From Sinorhizobium chiapasense (GTDB lineage Bacteria; Pseudomonadota; Alphaproteobacteria; Rhizobiales; Rhizobiaceae), in NCBI RefSeq assembly GCF_036488675.1, contig NZ_CP133150.1:1-64000 (forward strand): a stretch of DNA of 64,000 nucleotides, given 5' to 3'. Made by a program: the position numbers and the translations under genes. The notes beneath the pieces are model-generated. The model was not told the DNA's origin, searched no databases, and worked only from the letters and a program-made list of their open reading frames with translations. Positions 53,944-63,124 of the stretch are shown one piece after another; position 1 is the stretch's first letter; every line of letters starts with the position of its first letter.

Positions 53944-55107
53944 CTACTTCGTGACGAGCTTTGAATCCGGCCGGAAATCCCCAAGCACGGCGCGATCATA
54001 GATGCGCTTGAGTGGTTCCGTCACGCGCAGGCCATAGACGCTCGAGAAATCGAGGTCGCGCGCCACGAAGATCGAGACCAGCTCGCCCTGGTGCTTCATC
54101 AGGGTCGGCGGAATGTTAATCGACTGTTCGACGGCAATGGCCGCCGCCTGCTGGCCCGCGCTCGTCGTGTTTTGCGCATCGACATCGCTGTCCTGAAGCC
54201 GGCTGTTCGCATAGGACGTTGCGTCGCCAACGATGGAGAGCAGAATGGCGCTGCCGAAACGCTCCCACCAGTGCGTGTCGACATAGCCGTCCATGCCGGC
54301 GCGCCCGAGCGCATCGGTCGCCGGCGAAGCGAGCGTGATGATCACGCCCGTTGGTGTCTTGGCGCGGTTCCACAGAACAAAGAGGCGCTTCTGGCCGCGC
54401 TGGAGGCCGCCGCGATATTCGCCGACCACCTGCGTCCCCTTCTCCATCAGGACCACGCGGCCGTTGTCCGACAGGACATCCCGGTTGACGATGCAACTGG
54501 TGAAGCCCGGCTGATCCGAGGCAAGTGCAGTCTCTAGGACACACGGGATCGACGTTCCCATGGCGACGATGAAATCGCGGTTTCCGAGCGTGCCGGCGCG
54601 CGATCCCTGCAATTGCGTCGGCGTCATCAGACGGTTGAAACGCTGATCCTCGTTTTCGCCTTGCGTGCTGACCGTAGACGGATTGACGCCGAGCGGCACG
54701 TAGTTCGATGTGGCGTCGTCAGTGCGGCGATCTGCCGAGGGTGTGGTTTTGCCGCCATAGGCGATAACCGGTGCGCGCCGCGCGGCGTCGAGCAGCTTAT
54801 CGTCTTCGGAGGGCGCCTCTTCGGTGACGACAGGCGTTGGCAGCTTGACTTCCGTTGGCGTCGGCAGAGGCTCAGCCTTCTCCTTCGCCGGCTCAAAATC
54901 CGAGGTCTGGCGGATGACGACCCGCTCCGGCTGTGCACCGTCGGCCGGTTTGTTTTCGCCGCGCATCGACCAAAGCGCGAAGCTGACGAAGGCGACGATC
55001 GCGAGCGCCACAGCGCCGCGCCTCAGCACGGGATTGCTGTCGAGCTTGCGGGCCGTGGTCGTTTCGGCTCGCTCGCCTGGAATGCGGCTGGTTTTTTCCT
55101 CGGCCAT
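53944..55107 (-). CDS. virB10: Type IV secretion core protein VirB10 (TrbI-like)
   Basis: A 387-residue protein with a short cytoplasmic N-terminus, one membrane helix (GAVALAIVAFVSFALWSM, about residues 28-45), a Pro/Glu-rich periplasmic part and the C-terminal VirB10 domain (CVLETALASDQPGFTSCIVNRDV, GSAILLSIVGDATSYANSR). It spans both membranes and gates the channel. The ATG at 55107 has AAGGAAGG upstream; another in-frame ATG at 55125 would overlap virB9 and has a poorer site. Confidence 0.95.
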   Translation of the reverse strand: MAEEKTSRIPGERAETTTARKLDSNPVLRRGAVALAIVAFVSFALWSMRGENKPADGAQPERVVIRQTSDFEPAKEKAEPLPTPTEVKLPTPVVTEEAPSEDDKLLDAARRAPVIAYGGKTTPSADRRTDDATSNYVPLGVNPSTVSTQGENEDQRFNRLMTPTQLQGSRAGTLGNRDFIVAMGTSIPCVLETALASDQPGFTSCIVNRDVLSDNGRVVLMEKGTQVVGEYRGGLQRGQKRLFVLWNRAKTPTGVIITLASPATDALGRAGMDGYVDTHWWERFGSAILLSIVGDATSYANSRLQDSDVDAQNTTSAGQQAAAIAVEQSINIPPTLMKHQGELVSIFVARDLDFSSVYGLRVTEPLKRIYDRAVLGDFRPDSKLVTK

Positions 55108-55117
55108 GTGACCTTCC

Positions 55118-55969
55118 TTACTCAACCGGCGGCGTTTTCATGACACGCTCGACGGACGGCGATGTCGTGTTGGTGTCGGGATTGATGCCGACGCGATCAT
55201 AGGCCTCGTTGAAGATGCAGAGCACATCTCCGCCTCTCCGCAGGATAAACTTGCGGCTGATTGCGTGGACGAGCACGAGGTTGCCGGCAACCGACTTCGG
55301 CACCAGGCTTTCGGTCCCGTCGGAATTTTCCATGTAGATCGCCGGCATTTCCTGGTTTCCAACGAAGGCGAAGGTCGTGACCTTGCCGTTGTCGTAAACC
55401 GCCTGCGGCTCGAGCGCTTGCGAGCCTTCAGCCGAATAACGCCAGTTGCGTGGACCATAAGCTTCGTGGATCCCAAGCACCCGATCGGCTTGCGCCGACT
55501 GTCGCGCTTGCGCGCGGGCGGCCGCCTCCAGCCGCCGCCTTTCCGCTTCATCGGCCGGATAGCGGTACTTCACGTAGAAATAGGTATTTTGACCTGCCGC
55601 GACCGAGCCGTCGCGCACCGTCAGCTCCATCTGGTAGCTGCGGGTCGAGCCGTCGCGCCGGGTGGTAACGACTGAGATGTTGGTGACGGGTTGGTTTTCC
55701 CGAGGCTTCAGGAAGAGGATGTTTCCAGCCGGCGCCACTTCCCAGGCGACGGAGTTGCCGAGCGCGACATGGGCAATTTCCTCGTCTGCGGCAAACTCGA
55801 CCTGCACCGACGATCTCAAAGTGCCAACAATCTTGGTAATGTTGTAGGGCTGGTAGTTGACGAAGCGGATGCGGTTATCCTGGGTCGCGCCGCGCGGGAC
55901 CTCGAGCCCCAGCGCACTTGATGCGAAACTTGCCACCAGAAGAAGCGGAATGAGGAAACTCGGTCTCAA
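55118..55969 (-). CDS. virB9: Type IV secretion core protein VirB9
   Basis: A 283-residue periplasmic/outer-membrane-complex protein. A TTG codon at 55969 is the likely start: it gives a good signal peptide (LRPSFLIPLLLVASFASSALG) and has GGAGGCG six bases before it, and it overlaps the virB8 stop. The next in-frame ATG upstream is 117 bases inside virB8. VirB9 marks include RIRFVNYQPYNITKIVGTL, YFYVKYRYP and DNGKVTTFAFVGNQEMPAIY. With VirB7 and VirB10 it builds the outer core. Confidence 0.94.
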   Translation of the reverse strand: MRPSFLIPLLLVASFASSALGLEVPRGATQDNRIRFVNYQPYNITKIVGTLRSSVQVEFAADEEIAHVALGNSVAWEVAPAGNILFLKPRENQPVTNISVVTTRRDGSTRSYQMELTVRDGSVAAGQNTYFYVKYRYPADEAERRRLEAAARAQARQSAQADRVLGIHEAYGPRNWRYSAEGSQALEPQAVYDNGKVTTFAFVGNQEMPAIYMENSDGTESLVPKSVAGNLVLVHAISRKFILRRGGDVLCIFNEAYDRVGINPDTNTTSPSVERVMKTPPVE

Positions 55970-56637
55970 TTGATCGCCTCCGGATCGGCGCGGTATTCGC
56001 TGACAGCAAAGCCCAGCGGATTGACCAGGCGGTCGGTGGAAGACATCGGCGCGTTGACGTAAGCGAAGGTGAGCGTCGCGACCCAATGCGTGGTTTTGAC
56101 GTCTTCGCCACGGGTGACCGTCCGCGTGTATCGGACCGAGGCCACGTTGGCGTTGATAAGGGCGATCGAGACAATATTGATGCGCGACGTCGCACCGCGG
56201 CCATAGGTGTTCTGCGGTGATTCCGGATTGCTGCCGCGATAGAGCGCTGCAAAGCGCGTCTGTTCGGGCTGCGTCGAGAGAAGTGCTACGGTGCGGAAAT
56301 TTTCCTCCGCCTCGCTCCAGACGTAGCCTTCCCGGGCGCGAACATACTTCGCTCCAAAGTACTTGGTGACGGCCTCATCGTAGGTCCCGGCGGTCGACGT
56401 CAGCGCCGAGACCACATCGACGATACCGGTCGAATTGTCGACCCGCACGACGAAGGGCTCGACCGTTTTCAGCGGCGTCAGACCGGCGATCGCAAAAACG
56501 GATGCGGCGGCAAGAACGCTGGCGGCAATCGTAATCGTCCAGGCGATCCGGGCGGAACGCTCCACCTGAATGAGGCGGTCCTGATCGAAACGGCGTGCCT
56601 TGTCGAAATAGCTCTTGAGGCCGTCGGTGGTCACCAT
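55966..56637 (-). CDS. virB8: Type IV secretion inner-membrane protein VirB8
   Basis: A 223-residue protein with one membrane helix near residues 30-52 (AWTITIAASVLAAASVFAIA) and a periplasmic domain that carries PFVVRVDNSTGIVDVV and the YTRTVTRGEDVKTTHWVATLTF strand. VirB8 is an assembly factor that contacts VirB9 and VirB10. The ATG at 56637 fits family length; a frame open to 56769 would overlap virB7. The stop overlaps the virB9 TTG start. Confidence 0.94.
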   Translation of the reverse strand: MVTTDGLKSYFDKARRFDQDRLIQVERSARIAWTITIAASVLAAASVFAIAGLTPLKTVEPFVVRVDNSTGIVDVVSALTSTAGTYDEAVTKYFGAKYVRAREGYVWSEAEENFRTVALLSTQPEQTRFAALYRGSNPESPQNTYGRGATSRINIVSIALINANVASVRYTRTVTRGEDVKTTHWVATLTFAYVNAPMSSTDRLVNPLGFAVSEYRADPEAIN

Positions 56638-56638
56638 G

Positions 56639-56923
56639 TCATTTTCCCCCGCAGCGGCGGTAGGAGCCGTCGATGTCGAAATCGGCAAATGCGGCGGGAG
56701 TGACCGTCTTTTGCTCCTCGACGTACGGCGTTGCATGGCTTGTCGCCCTCCCGGGATCCGTTTCCGCATTCGATTGCTTCGTCGGACTGCTCTCTTCCCA
56801 CTGCCACATCGCCCGGTTCAGCGGCCGGCGGGAATAGCCGTCGCATTTGGGAAGCGGGTAGGAAATCGAGGCGCAGCCTGTGAGGCCGGCCACCAGGAGG
56901 AGCGACAAAATCATGCGGATCAT
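56639..56923 (-). CDS. virB7: VirB7-like lipoprotein
   Basis: A 94-residue lipoprotein: signal MIRMILSLLLVAGLTGCAS with lipobox LTGC (Cys17), then a polar tail. It lies between virB6 and virB8, the usual place of virB7, whose product stabilises VirB9 at the outer membrane. It is longer than Agrobacterium VirB7 (55 residues), so sequence alone does not prove the assignment. Confidence 0.8.
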   Translation of the reverse strand: MIRMILSLLLVAGLTGCASISYPLPKCDGYSRRPLNRAMWQWEESSPTKQSNAETDPGRATSHATPYVEEQKTVTPAAFADFDIDGSYRRCGGK

Positions 56924-56959
56924 GCGGAAAGCACCTTAAGCATTTCAATGGCGCGGCCG

Positions 56960-57892
56960 TTAGTCGGCCGCGCGTCGTGTCGTGCGGCGCCCGATCGAGC
57001 CCGCTCCCCGCCCGACGGCTCTCGCGGCCTGGGAAGCAGCCCAGGCAAGCGTGCTTTCGTGCGCATCGCGTGCCGCGCCGTAGCCGTAGGTGAGCGAGGC
57101 CCCGCCCGATGCAAGCGCCGAGGCGATGCCGGGCAACTGGTAGAAGACGTAGAGTGCGGCGAGGCAGATCGCGCAAAGCGCGATCGGCCGCATCAGCACG
57201 TCACTGTAGCCTTCGATGGCGGTGAACGTGGTGTCGATGCAGTTGATCAGCAGCGAGCCGATCGCGACCACCAGGACCTGCAGGATGACGAAATTGACGA
57301 GCTGGGCAATCCAGGATTCGGTGAAGCGGCGGGTCGCCTGGAACATGGCAAGCGCCACGAAGATCGGTCCGATCGCGAGCACGATTGCCAAGGCCAGGCG
57401 GGCATAGAGCGAGACGATATAGCCGATCGCGGCGACGATGAAGCTTGCGCCGATCACCATCATGCCGCCGATCCCGGTCACGATATCGACGGGCCAGGAC
57501 GCGCGGGACCAGATCTCGTAGGCGCATCTCTGACCTTTATCGAGCAGGCTATCGAAGGTGGAGGCGCTCGGCGCGGTGCCACTGTTCAGTGCCTGAGAGA
57601 TCTCCCTTGGCAGCGTGTCGAAGAAGATGTTAGTGACATAGGTCTGGTAGTCGCTGGCGTTTCTCACCAGCATGACGATGATCGCAAGCTTGATCGCCCG
57701 GAAGGCAAAATCGAGAATCGGCTCCTGGACCGAGCCGCGCAGCACGAGGTAGCCGTAGAGCACGATGTAAAGGGTGAGCGCCACCGTCAGTGGCCCGCTG
57801 ATCCAGTTCGCAATGTTCGAGGTGCCCGAGGAAATGAAGTTCTCGAGCGGTGTCTTGAGTTGCGTGTCGACGAAGCTGAAGACCTGGTACAT
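56960..57892 (-). CDS. virB6: Type IV secretion channel protein VirB6
   Basis: A 310-residue multi-pass inner-membrane protein with at least five hydrophobic helices (LTVALTLYIVLYGYLVL, MMVIGASFIVAAIGYIVSLY, LALAIVLAIGPIFVALAMF, LVNFVILQVLVVAIGSLLI, ALCAICLAALYVFYQL). It carries the GPIFVALAMFQATRRFTESW segment typical of VirB6/TrbL. It helps pass DNA across the inner membrane. Its position between eexN and virB7 fits conjugative VirB operons. Confidence 0.94.
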   Translation of the reverse strand: MYQVFSFVDTQLKTPLENFISSGTSNIANWISGPLTVALTLYIVLYGYLVLRGSVQEPILDFAFRAIKLAIIVMLVRNASDYQTYVTNIFFDTLPREISQALNSGTAPSASTFDSLLDKGQRCAYEIWSRASWPVDIVTGIGGMMVIGASFIVAAIGYIVSLYARLALAIVLAIGPIFVALAMFQATRRFTESWIAQLVNFVILQVLVVAIGSLLINCIDTTFTAIEGYSDVLMRPIALCAICLAALYVFYQLPGIASALASGGASLTYGYGAARDAHESTLAWAASQAARAVGRGAGSIGRRTTRRAAD

Positions 57893-57895
57893 GCG

Positions 57896-58129
57896 TCAGC
57901 CTCCAAGCGACTTGCGTATGCGCTCCAGGCGCAGCTTGCCGTCAGCCGCCTCCGCGTTCTTGCAGTTGGGCATCTGGCTGAGTTCGCCGGGATTGTTGCG
58001 GCATTCCCCGAGGATCTTTGCCAGCAAGGTTTCGTCAGCGATCAACGCGTCGACGGTATAGGTCTTTTCCGACGGATCGGAGCAGGACGAGAGCGCCAGC
58101 AATAGAATGGCAGAGAAAAATCGCATCAT
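57896..58129 (-). CDS. eexN: Entry-exclusion lipoprotein EexN family
   Basis: A 77-residue lipoprotein with signal MMRFFSAILLLALSSC (lipobox LSSC) and the EexN-type core KTYTVDALIADETLLAKILGEC-like segment with two further cysteines (GEC, PNC). EexN-type proteins reduce entry of the same plasmid type into cells that already have it. It sits between virB5 and virB6, as in pKM101/R388-type operons. The ATG overlaps the virB5 stop (ATGA). Confidence 0.88.
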   Translation of the reverse strand: MMRFFSAILLLALSSCSDPSEKTYTVDALIADETLLAKILGECRNNPGELSQMPNCKNAEAADGKLRLERIRKSLGG

Positions 58130-58824
58130 TTGAGGGCCGCTCCCATCGCGTCCATGCGCTGTCGCCAATCCTCGGCCTTGCGCTGCTCGTTAACCTGGAC
58201 CTGCGCCTGCTGGATCATCTGCAGCCCGTGCATCCGCAAAACATCCGTCTGCAGGAATGCAGATTCCGCCTGCAGCCGCGCCTGGAGATCGGCAATATCC
58301 TTTGCGTCGGCGGCGCTGGAAATCTTCTGACGCAGCTGATCGATACCGTCGATGCGCTTGGTCGCCGTGTCGTAGATCTGCTGGCCGAGACTCAACTGTC
58401 CGGCGTTCTGGTTCTGGATGCGCGACAATTCCTGCGCGTAGAAGTCGTCCGCGTCGGTGCGGTAAGTGGAATTGTCCTCAAGCAACTGCGTGGCCGAGTT
58501 GCCGAGGACGCCGGTCCCCTGCCCCTTGAAAAGGCTCTCGACCGCGTCGAAGTCCTGCGGCAATGCCTTGCGGATCGAAGGATCGTTGAGCAGGCTTGCG
58601 ACATCCGCCATGTCGGTGATCTTGTTCAAGGATCCATAGAGCGCTTCGGCCTGCTGAAGCTGCTGGTTGAGCGTATCAAGCTGGGATTTCAGCTGGGCAA
58701 TGCTTTCGATCTGCTTGGCGATCGCCGTCTGATCGATAACCGGGATGCCTTGCGCTGGCGCCTGGCCGGCCGAAAGGATCATAGCCAATATCGCGAGGAT
58801 CGTGGGGACTTTAGGCATTTGCAT
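58126..58824 (-). CDS. virB5: Type IV secretion minor pilus protein VirB5
   Basis: A 232-residue exported protein: signal MQMPKVPTILAILAMILSAG cleaved after AQA-like residues, then a long helical body (IESIAQLKSQLDTLNQQLQQ, DLQARLQAESAFLQTDVLRM). VirB5 sits at the pilus tip and influences recipient contact. It overlaps virB4 by one base and eexN by four. Confidence 0.92.
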   Translation of the reverse strand: MQMPKVPTILAILAMILSAGQAPAQGIPVIDQTAIAKQIESIAQLKSQLDTLNQQLQQAEALYGSLNKITDMADVASLLNDPSIRKALPQDFDAVESLFKGQGTGVLGNSATQLLEDNSTYRTDADDFYAQELSRIQNQNAGQLSLGQQIYDTATKRIDGIDQLRQKISSAADAKDIADLQARLQAESAFLQTDVLRMHGLQMIQQAQVQVNEQRKAEDWRQRMDAMGAALK

Positions 58825-61190
58825 CAGCCTGCTCTCCTTCTTTCCTGAAATACCTGAAGCCAGTCTTCGCGCCGGTCGCCGAGCTCCGCCCGGATCGCGT
58901 CGGCGAGCTCCACATTGGCGGTCCGGCCGGAAAGGACGGCGAGCTCGTCGTCGAAGCCGTAGAGGTTCAATTCCGCGACGACGCTATTGTGGCCTTGCTT
59001 GACGATGAAGCGTCGGCTTTCGACGGAGAGGTCACGCGCGACCAGCTCGAATTCCCGCTCGGTTAGCTTGAAGCCGCCGATGTAGTCGGCGTGATCTCCG
59101 CGGGGATTGGGCAGAAAGATCTGAGTGGGGCACTGTTCGATGATCGTGTGTGCGATCGGCGAGGCGATCGCGTCGCGCGGGCTCTGGGTTGCAAACAGCA
59201 TGAGGCCGTTCTGTTTGCGGATCGTCTTCAGCTTGTTCTGCGCCAGATCCCGGAAACCCTCATCCTTCAGCGCCTTCCAGAATTCGTCGATGACGATGAT
59301 GATGCGGCGCCCGTCAATTAGCTGCTCGATGCGGTAGAAGAGATAGGCCATCAGCGGATTGCGGATTTCCTCGTTGTCGAGAAAATCGGTCATGTCGTAG
59401 CCGATGAACTTGGCGCCGATGCCGATATCGTCGACCTCGTTGTCGAACACCCATCCGAGCGGCCCTCCCCTCTCCCAGCGCCTGAGCCGCGAAGCGATGC
59501 CTTCGGGATCGGTGTTATTAAGAAAGGCGCGTAGCGCCCCGATCGAGCGGCGTTCGACCGGAAGGTCGGCGAGACCATCGACCGCCGCGGCGATGTCGCG
59601 GAGTTCCGTGACCGTCAGTTCCCGGCTCGCCGATCCGACGAGCTTGCCCACCCATTGGCTGAGGAACACCTTGTTTGCAGCGGTAAGGTCGAGCGCCTTC
59701 AACGGCGCGCAGCCGGTCGGAACACCGTTCTTAAGCGGCAGGTAGTTGCCGCCGGCGGCGCGGACGAAGAGGTCGGCGCCGCGGTCCTTGTCGAAAAACA
59801 CCATGTGCGGATCGTGCTTCTCGAGCTGCGAGAGCATGAAGTTGAGGAGCACCGTTTTACCGGCGCCCGATGGGCCGCAGACGAAGGTGTTGCCGAGATC
59901 CCCATGATGGAAATTGAAATAGAATGGCGAGCCGGAAGCCGTCTTCAGCATGGCGACGGCCGGCCCCCACTCGTTGCCGTCTTTCTGCCCGGTCGGATAG
60001 GAGTGGTAGGGGGAGAAGGCGGCAAAGTTCTTCGAAGTGATGGCGCCCGACCGGGCACGATGGCGGGTGTTGCCCGGCAACTGAGCCCACCAGGCGGCTT
60101 CCAGCCCGAGATCCTCGCGCGCGACCACCGCACCGCCATTGGTGAGATAGGCGCGCGCCTTTGCCAGATTGTCGGTCAGTTCGACGACCGAAGGCGCGAA
60201 GACGGAAAGTGTCAGATGGTGTTCTCCGAGAACGAAACGGTTTGATTCCAGGTCGTCCATCGCATCGCTGAGTTCACCGATCTGCGAGGCCGCCTTGTCA
60301 CCGGCGCTGACCATCTGATTTTGTTTGCGGCCCATGATGGTGCGCGCTTCGGACTTCGAAGCAAAGGCGAAGGATTGCGTGAGTATGAGCTCGAAGGGCG
60401 CCGTCAGAATGCCGTCGAGCATTCCGGAGCGAGTGGCGGCCGGATATTCCTTGAAGCCAAACATCCCGGCATAGCGGCTCCGAGCCTCGTGACGGATTTC
60501 GACGGTTTCGCGGCCGAAGATCACGCGATCCGAATAGATCGCCGAGGATATCTGACCTTCCGTCAACGGGACCGGCTCGCGCCGGCCGCCGACAAGCTGG
60601 TGCAGGACTTCGCTCGGCTCGGAAAATAAAATTCCGTCCCGTTCGTAAAGGGAAAGAATGCGCGGCTCAAAGCGCTTGAGGCCGGCGGTCATGTCAGTGA
60701 CCTTGTCGCGAAGGTGCTTGAGCGCGTTCTCATCGACCTCCACGGCCAATCGGCGCGACTTCTGCAGTCGCCTGAGAAGGCTTGCAGCCTTCTCGGCCGG
60801 ATCACGATCCGGATGCCAGATCAGGCTGACGTAGAGGTCGTTGCGAAACAGGTCCTCCTCAACCATCCGTGAGCGGTATTTGGCATTCAGGCCAGCCGAA
60901 AACGGATTGGCGAATTCCCCTTGCGGGTAGGCGTTGTCGCGACGGCGGATGACATGCGTCCAGAGTGTCAGCCGCTCATCGGCAATATTGCGGTAGAGCG
61001 TGTTGAGATCGCGGTGCAGTCCGTTGAGATCGAGGATATCTGCGGTCTCGAAGGAGACGCCCTCGAGCGCAAGCATCACCATCATCGCTCTCGAGCCAAG
61101 CGCGATGGTCATCTCGTCCACGTGGCGGATATAGGGAATGAAGGTCTCCGGCCCGAGCTCACGGGAGCGAAGCGTTGCAAGGCTAGGCAA
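58824..61190 (-). CDS. virB4: Type IV secretion ATPase VirB4
   Basis: A 788-residue ATPase, the largest energy component of the channel. Walker A GPSGAGKT lies in FVCGPSGAGKTVLLNFM near residue 440, Walker B IIIVIDEFWKAL near 635, and the FATQSPRDAIASPIAHTIIEQ motif follows. The start is a TTG at 61190 that overlaps the virB3 stop; AGGGA lies about 12 bases upstream. No in-frame ATG gives a better N-terminus. Confidence 0.95.
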   Translation of the reverse strand: MPSLATLRSRELGPETFIPYIRHVDEMTIALGSRAMMVMLALEGVSFETADILDLNGLHRDLNTLYRNIADERLTLWTHVIRRRDNAYPQGEFANPFSAGLNAKYRSRMVEEDLFRNDLYVSLIWHPDRDPAEKAASLLRRLQKSRRLAVEVDENALKHLRDKVTDMTAGLKRFEPRILSLYERDGILFSEPSEVLHQLVGGRREPVPLTEGQISSAIYSDRVIFGRETVEIRHEARSRYAGMFGFKEYPAATRSGMLDGILTAPFELILTQSFAFASKSEARTIMGRKQNQMVSAGDKAASQIGELSDAMDDLESNRFVLGEHHLTLSVFAPSVVELTDNLAKARAYLTNGGAVVAREDLGLEAAWWAQLPGNTRHRARSGAITSKNFAAFSPYHSYPTGQKDGNEWGPAVAMLKTASGSPFYFNFHHGDLGNTFVCGPSGAGKTVLLNFMLSQLEKHDPHMVFFDKDRGADLFVRAAGGNYLPLKNGVPTGCAPLKALDLTAANKVFLSQWVGKLVGSASRELTVTELRDIAAAVDGLADLPVERRSIGALRAFLNNTDPEGIASRLRRWERGGPLGWVFDNEVDDIGIGAKFIGYDMTDFLDNEEIRNPLMAYLFYRIEQLIDGRRIIIVIDEFWKALKDEGFRDLAQNKLKTIRKQNGLMLFATQSPRDAIASPIAHTIIEQCPTQIFLPNPRGDHADYIGGFKLTEREFELVARDLSVESRRFIVKQGHNSVVAELNLYGFDDELAVLSGRTANVELADAIRAELGDRREDWLQVFQERRRAG

Positions 61191-61521
61191 GGCTCAGATC
61201 CCTTTCGTCGTAGCGTTTGAGAAGTTTGAGCGGAGAAAGGCTGGAGCCGCCCCAATAGGAGGCATTGCGCGAGCGGCCGCGGGTTTCCAGCCACCCCACG
61301 AGGATCCGGAACATGTTGTGATCGTGTTTGACGAGCGCGCGAAACAGGAAATGAAAGACGACGCCGGTGAGCGCGTAGGCGACCGACCCGGCGGTGATGT
61401 AGAGGATGGTCGTCGCCATGATGTTGAAGCCCATCGCCTCCATGGTCACGCCGGCGATCATCGCCGGCCGGGTACAAGCGAGAAACAGCGTGTCCTCTTC
61501 GAGGCGTGGGGCGCTCGCCAT
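61183..61521 (-). CDS. virB3: Type IV secretion protein VirB3
   Basis: A 112-residue inner-membrane protein with two hydrophobic segments (MATTILYITAGSVAYALTGV and VVFHFLFRAL) after EEDTLFLACTRPAMIAGV, the family's entry motif. It works with VirB4 in pilin handling. The ATG at 61521 is preceded by GGAGGATGATCTG; a start at 61551 is unlikely. It overlaps virB4 by eight bases. Confidence 0.93.
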   Translation of the reverse strand: MASAPRLEEDTLFLACTRPAMIAGVTMEAMGFNIMATTILYITAGSVAYALTGVVFHFLFRALVKHDHNMFRILVGWLETRGRSRNASYWGGSSLSPLKLLKRYDERDLSLA

Positions 61522-61525
61522 CAGA

Positions 61526-61825
61526 TCATCCTCCGACGATCGTATTGACAAGTTCGGTGGCGCCGAAAATGCCGCCGATACCGATGATCCAGAAGCCGGC
61601 GCGCCTCAAGTCCATGTATCCGAACATCCAGGCGATGCAGATAATGATCACGGCGATGACGGCGAGCAGCTTGGCGATATTGCCGGTCAGCATGTCGACG
61701 ATGTTCTGCAACACGGTCTCAATACCGGCGGACTGCGCAAAGGCTGGCTCAACCAGGAGGGCAACGATGACGGCGGCCATCAGAGCCGAGGCGGCGAAGG
61801 GGCGGATAGAGTGTCTGGCGGTCAT
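61526..61825 (-). CDS. virB2: Major pilin VirB2
   Basis: A 99-residue pilin precursor: a long signal (SALMAAVIVALLVEPAFAQ, cleaved before SAGIE) and two hydrophobic helices (IAKLLAVIAVIIICIAWMFG and AGFWIIGIGGIFGATELV) separated by YMDLRR. These are the standard VirB2/TrbC features. It forms the conjugative pilus. It overlaps the virB1 end by four bases. Confidence 0.94.
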   Translation of the reverse strand: MTARHSIRPFAASALMAAVIVALLVEPAFAQSAGIETVLQNIVDMLTGNIAKLLAVIAVIIICIAWMFGYMDLRRAGFWIIGIGGIFGATELVNTIVGG

Positions 61826-62484
61826 TCGGGTTGCTCCGATCGGTCATTCTGAAAAACGAGAACCGAGGATCGTCGTCGGGTGTTGAACACATCCCAGGGC
61901 ATCGCTTCGGCGGTTCTGGAGGACTGGATGGAAAGCTGGCGCGCCGCCTGATCCTCGGGCTGCTCGCCGGTGTGGACCTGATCCTGCACGTCTTCAATCG
62001 TGAGCGAGGCAAGCTGCTGCGACAGGCGCTCTGCTTCCCGGCGCACTTGCGCGTCATAGTCGACCATGGCGCCGACGGAAGGGTCGTTGCGGCCGTAATA
62101 GGACTGAAGCATCACGGTCTCGGCCCGGGCAGCGTCCGCGCCCGCGCCAGCGGCGAGCCGGTAATAGCCGTCGAGAAGGGTCGCCGTGGCCTTGAGGTTC
62201 AGGCACGGATCGAAGGCATCGGAAACTGAGAGATTAAGCTTCTGAAGCTCTTCGATGCCGATAGCGCCAAGCCCAAGCTGGATGTCCTGATGCTCAGCCA
62301 TCAGAGAGGTGGCGATTTCGACCGCCGCGGCCTTTGACGCCGGTTGGGCGGCAAGCGGCGGACCGCTGTTAATACGAATGTTGAACGCCCGAAACCGGCT
62401 CTCGAGGCTAACGATGGCGGCGAGGGTCTCCACCTCAATGCGTGGCGCACAAGCCTCGGCAAGATCGACGAATGCCACACCCAT
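61822..62484 (-). CDS. virB1: Lytic transglycosylase VirB1
   Basis: A 220-residue muramidase-like protein: VETLAAIVSLESRFRAFNIRI with the catalytic Glu (SLESR), then GLGAIGIEELQKLNLSVSDAFDPCLNLKATATLL and a YYGRNDPS segment, as in SLT-domain VirB1. It opens the peptidoglycan for the channel. The ATG at 62484 (MGVAFVDLAEACAP) gives the canonical start but no clear signal peptide. It begins two bases after the TrbM-like gene. Confidence 0.92.
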   Translation of the reverse strand: MGVAFVDLAEACAPRIEVETLAAIVSLESRFRAFNIRINSGPPLAAQPASKAAAVEIATSLMAEHQDIQLGLGAIGIEELQKLNLSVSDAFDPCLNLKATATLLDGYYRLAAGAGADAARAETVMLQSYYGRNDPSVGAMVDYDAQVRREAERLSQQLASLTIEDVQDQVHTGEQPEDQAARQLSIQSSRTAEAMPWDVFNTRRRSSVLVFQNDRSEQPE

Positions 62485-62486
62485 CG

Positions 62487-63026
62487 TCAGTACCAGACCC
62501 TGTGCGTGCCGGAGCCGTCGATGGTGACGTCGACATAATGCGGCTGTGACCGCGTATTCGGTCGCGTGATCCGATACGCCATGCATCGCATGCTGCCGTT
62601 CACCTTCTTCCAACGGGGAGACACGAGCGAACCGGAACTATTGTTGCGTCTATCCCGGTCGAAACTGCACAACGCCTCGCTGACCTCCTGCAGGGACTGG
62701 GACACGCAGGTTGCCTGCTGACCGCGCGGGCCGTAATCCCCGACCAGCTTGTAGCCTGCGTCGCAGAAGTACGGCTCGTAGCCGGGCCGCGAGCTCTTGA
62801 AGCCGACGCCACTGCAGGTCGGGAACGAATGTCCCTTGGCAAGCTCCCGCCAGAGTCTCTCGACTGGCGGCCGGCATTGTGCGAATTCAGTTGGACCGCC
62901 GGGATTGGAGAGACACAGGATAACCTCGCATCCCCAATCATCGGCGCGCGCATGACTACCGGAAATGAGATAGAGTGGTACTGTGCAGCAGACGGCGAGC
63001 AACGGATTGAGCAGAAGGTTTTTCAT
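62487..63026 (-). CDS. TrbM/KikA-family conjugal transfer protein
   Basis: A 179-residue exported protein: signal MKNLLLNPLLAVCCTVPLYL then HARADDWGCEVILCLSNPGG, matching the family's CEAILCL-type motif, and further cysteines (QCRPP, TCSG, FCDAG, TCVSQS, LCSFD). TrbM/KikA proteins assist plasmid transfer; the role is not settled. The ATG at 63026 has AGAGG upstream. It is the first gene of the virB operon and diverges from the regulator at 63125. Confidence 0.85.
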   Translation of the reverse strand: MKNLLLNPLLAVCCTVPLYLISGSHARADDWGCEVILCLSNPGGPTEFAQCRPPVERLWRELAKGHSFPTCSGVGFKSSRPGYEPYFCDAGYKLVGDYGPRGQQATCVSQSLQEVSEALCSFDRDRRNNSSGSLVSPRWKKVNGSMRCMAYRITRPNTRSQPHYVDVTIDGSGTHRVWY

Positions 63027-63124
63027 GGGATAGCCTCTCCGAAACGACGGAACGCAATCGCAGACGGGACGAATCAGCCCGTTCTCGCATCTCTCGTACT
63101 TGCGTATATAACACAGTTTAAAAT

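Noticed and set aside
56615..58105. 496-residue open frame on the plus strand
   Set aside because: Antisense shadow of virB6, virB7 and virB8.
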